Source: Lawsonibacter sp.
Lineage (GTDB): Bacteria; Bacillota; Clostridia; Oscillospirales; Oscillospiraceae
DNA: 20,163 bases
NCBI GenBank assembly: GCA_022798155.1
Contig: JAAWLY010000016.1
Coordinates: 1-20,163, forward strand
Direction: 5' to 3'
Below are positions 14,191 through 20,163 of this stretch, one piece after another; within the stretch, counting starts at the first letter, position 1, and every line of letters begins with the position of its first letter. A program made the position numbers and the translations under genes. Below the pieces are notes generated by a model that did no database searches, had not been told where the DNA came from, and worked only from the letters and a program-made list of their open reading frames with translations.

Positions 14191-15111
14191 TTATTTTCTC
14201 TTCTCCTTCAGCAGATGGTCCATCACGTCAACCAGACGGCCGATTTCCGGCTTGCTCATCTGCTCGTCCGCGCCCAGCTGGCGCCCCTTGATCCGCATTT
14301 CCTCGCTGATAAGGGAGGAGAAAATAATCAGAGGAACTTCTTTGAACCGCGCGTTGTCTTTAATCAGCTTGGTCAGGCGGTGGCCGTCCATCTGAGGCAT
14401 CTCAATGTCAGTGATGACCAGCGCCACGTCGCTGAACAGGTCATGAGCCTTGGGCAGCTCGTTCAGCGCCTCCCACAGCTCCTGGCCGTTGGGGAACATG
14501 CGCAGGTTCACATACCCCGCCTTGCGCAGGCACTCCTCGATCATCTTGGACAGCAGGATGGAGTCCTCCGCGATCCAGATAGGCTCGTCGCTGCGGGCCC
14601 GGGGGCCCATCTGCTCGATCTCGTCCATCTGGATGCTGGTTTCGGGGGCGATCTCCGCCACAATGCGCTCAAAGTCCAGGATGGTGACCAAGTCCTTGCC
14701 GCACTGGGCAATGCCCGTGGCCACGCCCTCGGAGCCGCCGGACACCGTCTTGTCCGGCTTATGGATGTCAGTCCAGGAGATGCGGCTGATGCCCACCACC
14801 GTATGTACCCGGAACGCGATGAACATTTTGTTGAAGTTGGTGACGATAAACAGATCCTTCTCCATCTTCTCCATCTCTACGCCCAGGTACTTGGGCAAAT
14901 CCACCACGGTGATGACGATGTCGCGGGGCTTAAAAATCCCCTCTACCGCCGGATGGGCATGGGGCATCCGCTTTACCGGCGCGGACATGATGATCTCCCG
15001 CACCTTGGCCACGTTGATGCCGTACAGGTTTCCATCAATGGTGAACTCCATAATCTCAATTTCGTTGGTACCGGATTCCAGAAGGATTCCACTGTTGTGA
15101 ACCTCAGCCAT
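14191..15111 (-). CDS. cheV: Chemotaxis coupling protein CheV (CheW-REC fusion)
   Basis: CheV couples receptors to CheA and adjusts gain through its own phosphorylation. Residues ~15-155 are a CheW-like domain (EFTIDGNLYGINVAKVREII..., HPAVEGIFKPRDIVITVVDL). Residues ~176-306 are a response-regulator receiver with acidic pocket Glu182/Asp183, phosphoacceptor Asp235 (ITDIEMPQMDG), Ser265/266 in the switch position and Lys287. All key receiver residues are present and the 306-residue length is normal for CheV. ATG 15111 is preferred over the upstream GTG at 15120, with AAGGAG 8 bases before it. No cheW is visible between flhA and this gene, so CheV may carry part of the coupling duty, but a cheW could lie beside cheA outside the window. 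Confidence 0.95.
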   Translation of the reverse strand: MAEVHNSGILLESGTNEIEIMEFTIDGNLYGINVAKVREIIMSAPVKRMPHAHPAVEGIFKPRDIVITVVDLPKYLGVEMEKMEKDLFIVTNFNKMFIAFRVHTVVGISRISWTDIHKPDKTVSGGSEGVATGIAQCGKDLVTILDFERIVAEIAPETSIQMDEIEQMGPRARSDEPIWIAEDSILLSKMIEECLRKAGYVNLRMFPNGQELWEALNELPKAHDLFSDVALVITDIEMPQMDGHRLTKLIKDNARFKEVPLIIFSSLISEEMRIKGRQLGADEQMSKPEIGRLVDVMDHLLKEKRK

Positions 15112-15224
15112 ATCTGACACTCCTTACTCTAATTCTGTTTCGCCGTTGACACTATCCTTCGGACTCAAAGCCTGAAAGCCGCCGCCCTGGGGCGCCCGGT
15201 CATCGGGCTTGCAAATCCGCACGC
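15112..15224 (-). other. 113-base gap between cheD and cheV
   Basis: This is the longest gap within the minus-strand operon. It holds a short hairpin (15194-15198 with 15204-15208, loop of five) and no convincing promoter or terminator. An open frame of 32 codons with a GTG start (15222-15124) spans it, but has no ribosome site and looks like chance. Nothing else was seen. Confidence 0.5.
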
Positions 15225-15710
15225 CTAGAAAAAGATATCCTTCTGGCCATAGGAGCGGACACAGGCCTGACCGGTGTTTACGTCGAAAAACAGCGTTCTG
15301 GCCACCTTGCCGCCAACCTCCTGCCCCAAAAGCCGGATATTCTCCCGCTTGAGTATGGTGTTGACGCTTTCGATATTCCGCTGGCCAATATTGCCCAGCC
15401 CGCTGCCGCCGGCGATTTCGAACATCTTGGCCCCGCCGGCAATTTTTACCGTCATCCGCGCCCGTGAGGCCCCCCGGGCCTCCAGCTGCTTCAGCGTCTC
15501 CCGGATGCCGGTATCCGCATACTTCATCGGGTGGGTGCGCCCTGTTTCCATATTGATGGGGAGCATGATATGAAGCAGCGCACCCAACTTCAGCCTGGGG
15601 TCGTGAAAACAAAGCCCAATACAGGAGCCCAAGGCGTAGGTAACCAGAACACTGTTCCCTTGAGCTATCTTCATATCAGCAATTCCAACTGTCAGTTTAC
15701 TGTCACTCAT
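15225..15710 (-). CDS. cheD: Chemoreceptor glutamine deamidase CheD
   Basis: CheD deamidates glutamines of chemoreceptors and, in the Bacillus-type system, is sequestered by CheC. The 161-residue protein has the family's catalytic set at the right spacing: Thr24, Cys30 (ALGSCIGLC) and His47 (LLHIMLP) match Thr21/Cys27/His44 of Thermotoga CheD. The conserved MKYAD and KIAGGAKMFEI segments are also present. The start overlaps the end of cheC by 8 bases, and the ribosome site is weak, so translation is probably coupled to cheC; this fits the known CheC-CheD complex. Confidence 0.95.
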   Translation of the reverse strand: MSDSKLTVGIADMKIAQGNSVLVTYALGSCIGLCFHDPRLKLGALLHIMLPINMETGRTHPMKYADTGIRETLKQLEARGASRARMTVKIAGGAKMFEIAGGSGLGNIGQRNIESVNTILKRENIRLLGQEVGGKVARTLFFDVNTGQACVRSYGQKDIFF

Positions 15711-16329
15711 CGCTAACGCCCAGCTTCCTCAGCAAGAAATTCAGAGAACGCAGATCGGGCGACAGCAACAGGTGGCTCGGCACCTCTTTGCCGTCGCACA
15801 CAAAATTTCCGCCAATGGTCATCAAATAGTCTGACATGCCGCCGTACTCGGCCATGGGCACCGCCAAAATGGCGCCCTGCATGTCCACCGCAAAAGCGGG
15901 CACCGTCAGGTTCACGTTAATTCCTGCCAAGCCGGACAGGGCATTGACAAAAGCGGAAATCATAATGTTGCCAATCTCAATCAGAGCGGACTGCTCCAGC
16001 TCAGCCAGATCCTCATAACCGGAGATGCTCTGTCCCAGCATCGCCCCCAGAATGATATTCACCAGCTCCAGCTTCTGCACGGACAGCATAATGCCGCCCA
16101 TGTCGCCGCTCATCTTGACCAAAACTCCGGCGGTTACCGCCTCTGGGCCCCCGATCCACTCGATGGCCTCGTTGTAGCCCATAATGCGCACCTCTGGCAG
16201 GGTGATGCGCACCTCTTTCCCCAGCATCTGGGACAGGGCGGTGGCCGCGTTGCCCGTTCCAATGCTGCCGATCTCCCGCAGAGTGTCGATCTCCATCGAG
16301 CTCATCTGCTCAAAAGTTTTTACCGTCAT
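15703..16329 (-). CDS. cheC: CheY-P phosphatase CheC
   Basis: CheC dephosphorylates CheY-P and binds CheD in adaptation. The 208-residue protein has the two-fold CheC layout. The second active-site motif, Ser114-x3-Glu118-x2-Asn121 with Pro144, is intact. The first is Asp15-x3-Glu19-x2-Ser22 with Pro45: the usual Asn is replaced by Ser (EIGSIGTGNAAT). One phosphatase centre may therefore be weak. Family knowledge says the second site dominates in B. subtilis CheC. The absence of an N-terminal CheY-P-binding or C-terminal SpoA domain rules out FliY. ATG 16329 has GGAGGTAGG just upstream, a strong ribosome site. It follows flgG after 15 bases. Confidence 0.93.
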   Translation of the reverse strand: MTVKTFEQMSSMEIDTLREIGSIGTGNAATALSQMLGKEVRITLPEVRIMGYNEAIEWIGGPEAVTAGVLVKMSGDMGGIMLSVQKLELVNIILGAMLGQSISGYEDLAELEQSALIEIGNIMISAFVNALSGLAGINVNLTVPAFAVDMQGAILAVPMAEYGGMSDYLMTIGGNFVCDGKEVPSHLLLSPDLRSLNFLLRKLGVSDE

Positions 16330-16344
16330 AACCTACCTCCCCGA

Positions 16345-17124
16345 TCAGTTGCTCAGCCCGTTGATGGTCTGCTCGATCTCGTCTGAGGTCTGGACCATCC
16401 GCAGCGCGTAGCTGTATGCCCGCTGGGACTCGATAACCTTCACCATCTCCTGGGCCAGGTCCACGTTGGACAGCTCCAGGTAGCCCCGGATCACCTCGCC
16501 AGTGCCCATGTAGAGGTCGCCGTTTTTGTCGATGGGGGCAAAGCGGTTATTGTCCGCGTGGGGCATGCCGTCGTATATGCGGTAGTCAAATACCCCCAAA
16601 TCCAGGTCGGCCTTCCGGTCATCCGGGTCGATGATGATAAAGTTGCCCTGGCCGTCCAGCACGCAGCGCCCCTCGTTGTCGCTCAGGCGCCACTCGGTGG
16701 TGGGCTCGGGGGGAATCTCCTCCCCTGTCTCCGGGTCGATCTCCGGCTCGGCGTCCTCTGGAGGAGGGACCTGGAACTGTGCCATGATAAACGCGCCGTC
16801 CCGGGTGAAGGTGATCTCCTGGTTTACCGGGTTGTACAGGGCAAAGAAGCCGTCTCCCTTGATGGCGAAGTCGAACACCCGGCCTGTCTCGGCGTAGCCG
16901 TTGCAGGTATAGTCAATGCTGGCCTTTGCCATCTTGGTGCCGGTGCCCTTGGGCAGGCGCTCGTTGTCGATTCCCGTCACGTTGCCATACATCAGGTGGT
17001 GGAAGGTGGCCCGCTCTGCCTTGTAGCCGTAGTTGTTCACGTTGGCAATGTTGTTGGCCTGGACGTTCATGCGCTGCATCTGCTGGTAGGCGCCTACGGC
17101 GCCGGTGAAAAAGGACATGTTCAT
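16345..17124 (-). CDS. flgG: Flagellar distal rod protein FlgG (FlhP-like)
   Basis: This 259-residue protein has the rod/hook signature. The N-terminal helix carries ANNIANVNNYGYKAE (residues ~23-37), the core has FDFAIKGDGFFAL (~84-96) and TRDGAF, and the C-terminal helix has LSNVDLAQEMVKVIESQRAY (~218-237). It forms part of the distal rod that crosses the envelope. Residues ~117-145 are an acidic Pro/Glu-rich insert (PPPEDAEPEIDPETGEE) not usual at this place. Tandem FlgF/FlgG-like genes match flhO-flhP of B. subtilis; which of the two pairs with which name is not certain. The ATG at 17124 has AAAGGCGG nearby. A downstream ATG at 17118 is possible but less likely. Confidence 0.88.
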   Translation of the reverse strand: MNMSFFTGAVGAYQQMQRMNVQANNIANVNNYGYKAERATFHHLMYGNVTGIDNERLPKGTGTKMAKASIDYTCNGYAETGRVFDFAIKGDGFFALYNPVNQEITFTRDGAFIMAQFQVPPPEDAEPEIDPETGEEIPPEPTTEWRLSDNEGRCVLDGQGNFIIIDPDDRKADLDLGVFDYRIYDGMPHADNNRFAPIDKNGDLYMGTGEVIRGYLELSNVDLAQEMVKVIESQRAYSYALRMVQTSDEIEQTINGLSN

Positions 17125-17162
17125 CGCGTTTTCCGCCTTTCTTCAGGGATTGTCCGCCCCGC

Positions 17163-17918
17163 TTACAGCCGGCCGATGTCGTTTACGGCCCGCTTGATTA
17201 CCTCGTCGTAAATCTTGCTCATCTGGGCGGCGCTCTGGAGCAGCCGCTGGGTGGACATCATATTTACCATCTCTTTGACCATGTTCACGTTGGAGCGCTC
17301 CACCCACTTGTGGTGGATAACAATATTCTCGTTCACCTGGGCCCCCTGGCCGGTGAACAGACCGTACGGGGTGCGCTCCAGGGCCTGGTTGTCCTCAAAC
17401 ATGTACACCCCCAGGGTGCCCAGATACTCGTTGTTGTCTTTGGTGTACAGATTGCCCACCGCGTCGGCGTCGATTTTGTCGGTGGGCAGCTGAATGGGGT
17501 TGCCCTCCCGGTCCAGCACCCGGCCCAGCTCCGACAGGCACAGATAGCCCTCGTTGTCTAAGGTGAAGCTACCCGCCCGGGTGTAGGCCACCCCGTCCAG
17601 GGTCTGGATAGCGAAGAAGCCCTCCCCCTCAATGGCAAAGTCCAGGGGCAGGGTGGTCTCCTCCAAAGAGCCCTGGGTGTAGTCGGTATACAGCTGGTCG
17701 GGGGCCAAAATGTGGGCCTGGTAGGTCTCGAAGGTCTGGTAGGGGGTTTTGATCTTGTTGCCGATGCGGGACACCATGACCTCGTCGAAGGTGCGGTCGG
17801 TATAGTGCTCGGCCTTGAAGCCGGCGGTTGAGATGTTGGTCATGTTGTTGGCCACCACATCCATCCTGCGCCCCTGGGACAGCATCCCCGAAGTCAGGTT
17901 ATAAAAGCCCTTTACCAT
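17163..17918 (-). CDS. flgF: Flagellar rod protein FlgF/FlgG family (FlhO-like)
   Basis: This 251-residue protein has the same rod architecture as its downstream neighbour. The N-terminal motif is VVANNMTNISTAGFKAE (~21-37), the central motif is DFAIEGEGFFAI with YTRAGSFTLDNEGYL, and the C-terminal helix is RSNVNMVKEMVNMMSTQRL. No unusual insertion is present. ATG 17918 has GAGAGGAG 8 bases upstream, a strong site, and the gene follows fliA by 30 bases. It is secreted through the flagellar type III gate (FlhA is encoded just upstream) and is placed in the rod. The F or G name is by position and length only. Confidence 0.87.
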   Translation of the reverse strand: MVKGFYNLTSGMLSQGRRMDVVANNMTNISTAGFKAEHYTDRTFDEVMVSRIGNKIKTPYQTFETYQAHILAPDQLYTDYTQGSLEETTLPLDFAIEGEGFFAIQTLDGVAYTRAGSFTLDNEGYLCLSELGRVLDREGNPIQLPTDKIDADAVGNLYTKDNNEYLGTLGVYMFEDNQALERTPYGLFTGQGAQVNENIVIHHKWVERSNVNMVKEMVNMMSTQRLLQSAAQMSKIYDEVIKRAVNDIGRL

Positions 17919-17948
17919 GCGAAAAACTCCTCTCGTCCGGCCGGCGGG

Positions 17949-18770
17949 TCACATGCCGGTCATGTATTGGTTCATATATAGCTTCAGCTTCTGGATGGCC
18001 CGGGAGTGCAGCTGAGAAATGCGGGGCTCGCTGACCTCCATTACCTGGGCTATTTCCTTCATGCTGAGGTTTTTGTGGTAGTACAGGGAGATAACCGTCT
18101 GCTCGTTCTCCCGCAGGGAAGTGATCGCCTTGGTCAGGGTGTCCAGCAGCTCCTGACGGAGCATGGAGTCCTCCGGCCGACTGTCCGCCCCATCGTCGGG
18201 CAGCTCCGCCCGGCCGCTCTGCTCCCGGTCCTCGAACAGGGCGTCCAGGGAGAGCACGTTGCACATGGAGGAATTTGCCAGATCCTCCTGGTACTGGTCC
18301 TGACTTACGCCCAGCCGCTGGGCCATCTCCTGGTCGGTGGGGTAGCGGCCCAACTCAGCGAAGAGCTCGCCGCTTGCCTGGTCAATGTCCCGGGCCTTGC
18401 GCCGCACGCTCCGGGGCACCCAGTCCTGCCGCCGGGCCAGGTCGATCACCGCCCCCCGGATGCGCTTGGACACGTAGGTCTCGAACTTGATCCCCTTATC
18501 CGGGTCGAACTTATCTACCGCCGCCGCCAGGGTGAGCAGGCCCTCGTTGACGATGTCGTCCACCTGGGCAAAACTGCTGTATACCCCCCGCACCTGGAGG
18601 GCGATGGACCGCACCAGTCCCACATAGCGCATGACCAGAGGCCACTTCAGCTCCGGGTCGCCGGTGCGCTTATACAGCTGGAACAGCTCCTCGGCGGACA
18701 GCGCCTCCAGCTCTCCCTGGGTCCAGACTCGCTTTTCGCGGCTGTCCAAGGCGGCTGCTCCCCCGCTCAT
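17949..18770 (-). CDS. fliA: Flagellar sigma factor FliA / SigD (sigma-28)
   Basis: This 273-residue sigma-70-family protein is of the FliA/WhiG type. Region 2 spans ~45-130, with FAQVDDIVNEGLLTLAAAV, KFDPDKGIKFETYVSKRIRG and DWVPRSVRRKARD. Region 3 is at ~133-165 (LGRYPTDQEMAQRLGVS), and region 4 is at ~215-268 (LRENEQTVISLYY, MKEIAQVMEVSEPRISQLHSRAI). It directs RNA polymerase to late flagellar and chemotaxis promoters of TAAA-N15-GCCGATAT type, such as those seen before cheA and the first SLH gene. The ATG overlaps the flhA stop by four bases, so its translation is probably coupled to FlhA. An anti-sigma FlgM gene is not in the window. Confidence 0.96.
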   Translation of the reverse strand: MSGGAAALDSREKRVWTQGELEALSAEELFQLYKRTGDPELKWPLVMRYVGLVRSIALQVRGVYSSFAQVDDIVNEGLLTLAAAVDKFDPDKGIKFETYVSKRIRGAVIDLARRQDWVPRSVRRKARDIDQASGELFAELGRYPTDQEMAQRLGVSQDQYQEDLANSSMCNVLSLDALFEDREQSGRAELPDDGADSRPEDSMLRQELLDTLTKAITSLRENEQTVISLYYHKNLSMKEIAQVMEVSEPRISQLHSRAIQKLKLYMNQYMTGM

Positions 18771-20163
18771 ACCGCGGCCGCCTTCCTCGCCGGCCTGCTC
18801 TGGGCGGAATCCAGCGTGATATTACCCAGGGACTGGATCTGCACATCGTTGGTGATCTCATTGAAGGAGAGTACGTAGACCCCAGGATAGAACTGGGCCA
18901 GCATCCGGCTGAGGTAGATGCGGATGACCTGGCTGGTGAGGACGATGGGGGTCTGGGACAGATCGTTGAACTTTTTCAAATACTCCGCCAGCTGGGTGAC
19001 GATGTTCTGCATCAGGTCGGGGCCCATAGCCAGGTAGATGCCCTGCTCGTTCTTGCTCAGGGAGCTGATTACCCGCTTTTCCACCTCGGCGTCCAGGGTG
19101 ACCACCCGCAGCTGGCCGTGCTCGCAGAAGCGGCGGGTGATGGTGCGGCTCAGGGCTACCCGGATGTTTTCGGTGACCATATCCAGATCCTTGGTGGCCG
19201 CAAGGGAGTCCACAGCCGTCTCCAGAATGGTGCCCAGGTCCCGGATGGGAACCCCCTCCTTCAGCAGGCCGCGGAGGATACGCTCCAGGTTGGCGTAGGT
19301 CAGCACGTTGGGGATGGCCTCCTCCACCAGCTCCGGGGCGGTCTTCTTCAAATTCTCTACCAGCTGAATAACTTCCGCCCGGCCCAGCAGCTCGTAGGCG
19401 TGGCGGCGGACCACCTCGCTCATGTGGGTCTGCATGACGGACAGAGGGTCGATGACGGTGTAGCCGTAGATTTCCGCCATCTCCTTGTTCTCCGGCAGAA
19501 TCCACCGGGAGGGGATGCCGTATGCCGGCTCGATGGTCTCGATACCGTCGATCTCGCCGCCAGGGTTGGTGGGCTCCAGGGCCAGGTAGTAATCCACCAG
19601 GATTTCGCCCCGGGCCACCTCCTCTCCCTTGATCTTCACCACGTATTGGTTGGTGCCCAGGGCGGAGGAGTCGTGCAGGCGGATGGAGGGGATGACAAAG
19701 CCCATGTCCTGGGCGTATTGCCGGCGGAAGATCACAATGCGGCTGATGAGCTTGCCGCCGCTGCTCTCGTCCACCAGGGGAATCAGGCTGTAACCAAACT
19801 CCATTTCAATGGGGTCCACGGTGAGCAGCCCGTATACGTTGTTGATGTCTTTGTAGTAGTCAGTCTCGCTGGGAGCGGCGGTCATGTCGGCCTCTATGGG
19901 CTGCTCCTCGGGCTGGGCGATGGCCGCAGCCTGCTGGCGCTCCAGGCGGCTGCTCATCATGTAGCCCACCACCGCCAGGGCCACGCCCACCAGCAGCAGG
20001 GGGATGGTAGGCGTGCCGGGAATCAGGCCCAGAATGGCCAGCACAACGCCGGCGGTGAGGATGGCCCGGGGCTGCCGGGCAAATTGCTGAATCACGTCGG
20101 TATTCAGGCTGCCCTCAGACACCGAGCGGGTGACAATCATGCCGGTGGCGGTGGAGATCATCA
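18767..20163 (-). CDS. flhA: Flagellar export gate protein FlhA, C-terminal part (cut by window edge)
   Basis: FlhA is the main integral-membrane component of the flagellar type III export gate and docks chaperone-substrate complexes. The start and about the first 260 residues, including most membrane segments and the FHIPEP motif, lie beyond the right edge. The visible part begins at ISTATGMIVTR, followed by two membrane segments (fragment residues ~32-48 and ~52-70). A linker and the cytoplasmic domain come next (DPIEMEFGYSLIPLVDE, RIVIFRRQYAQDMGFVIPSIR, YGYTVIDPLSVMQTHMSEVVRRHAYELLGR, LLKEGVPIRDLGTILE). It ends RKAAAV. Fragment length and motif order are normal for FlhA, and no frame damage was seen. 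It is the first visible gene of the minus-strand operon. Confidence 0.96.
   Translation of the reverse strand, partial: MISTATGMIVTRSVSEGSLNTDVIQQFARQPRAILTAGVVLAILGLIPGTPTIPLLLVGVALAVVGYMMSSRLERQQAAAIAQPEEQPIEADMTAAPSETDYYKDINNVYGLLTVDPIEMEFGYSLIPLVDESSGGKLISRIVIFRRQYAQDMGFVIPSIRLHDSSALGTNQYVVKIKGEEVARGEILVDYYLALEPTNPGGEIDGIETIEPAYGIPSRWILPENKEMAEIYGYTVIDPLSVMQTHMSEVVRRHAYELLGRAEVIQLVENLKKTAPELVEEAIPNVLTYANLERILRGLLKEGVPIRDLGTILETAVDSLAATKDLDMVTENIRVALSRTITRRFCEHGQLRVVTLDAEVEKRVISSLSKNEQGIYLAMGPDLMQNIVTQLAEYLKKFNDLSQTPIVLTSQVIRIYLSRMLAQFYPGVYVLSFNEITNDVQIQSLGNITLDSAQSRPARKAAAV

Noticed and set aside
14122..15117. A 331-codon plus-strand open frame
   Set aside because: It is antisense to cheV, whose catalytic receiver residues are all present.
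15124..15222. A 32-codon minus-strand GTG open frame between cheD and cheV
   Set aside because: It has no ribosome site and is the tail of a long out-of-frame shadow of cheD; probably chance.
18006..18878. A 290-codon plus-strand open frame
   Set aside because: It is antisense to fliA and the flhA end; no domain seen.

Overview
The window looks like a high-GC, flagellated, S-layer-bearing member of the Firmicutes, most likely a Clostridia of the Oscillospiraceae type. This is inferred from several signs: a Bacillus/Clostridium-type chemotaxis set (CheC, CheD and CheV together), a FhlB (YlqH) orphan export-switch protein, SLH-domain surface proteins, strong AGGAG ribosome sites and sigma-D (FliA)-type promoters. 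The taxonomic guess cannot be settled from the sequence alone. No RNA gene, insertion sequence, phage gene or CRISPR array was seen.

Layout. (1) Bases 1-1065, minus strand: the N-terminal 355 codons of CheA, running off the left edge. (2) 1066-1233: a divergent control region with overlapping sigma-A and sigma-D promoters for cheA and a weaker candidate for the rightward genes. (3) 1234-3591, plus strand: three tightly coupled genes, a FliK/YlqG-like protein, FhlB and a PilZ (c-di-GMP receptor) protein. (4) 3592-3714: a leader with a good sigma-D promoter candidate and a hairpin plus T-run. (5) 3715-12779, plus strand: two very large secreted SLH proteins (1742 and 1252 aa), the first with SLH domains at the N-terminus and the second at the C-terminus; the second carries six copies of a ~115-residue module. 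(6) 12780-12889: back-to-back hairpin terminators between convergent units. (7) 12890-20163, minus strand: a continuous operon read right to left as flhA (C-terminal part) - fliA/sigD - flgF - flgG - cheC - cheD - cheV - EAL-like/HDOD protein.

How it fits together. FlhA and FhlB belong to the flagellar type III export gate, FliK-like protein may act in substrate switching, and FlgF/FlgG form the distal rod. FliA directs late genes, and the two best promoters in the window (cheA and the first SLH gene) fit its consensus. CheA, CheV, CheC and CheD make up much of a chemotaxis signalling and adaptation set. PilZ and the EAL-like/HDOD protein suggest second-messenger or post-translational control of motility. 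The unusual element is the ~9 kb S-layer-type surface-protein pair between the two halves of the motility cluster, apparently placed under the motility sigma factor. A clear low-GC patch crosses the junction of the two surface genes and suggests mosaic evolution there.
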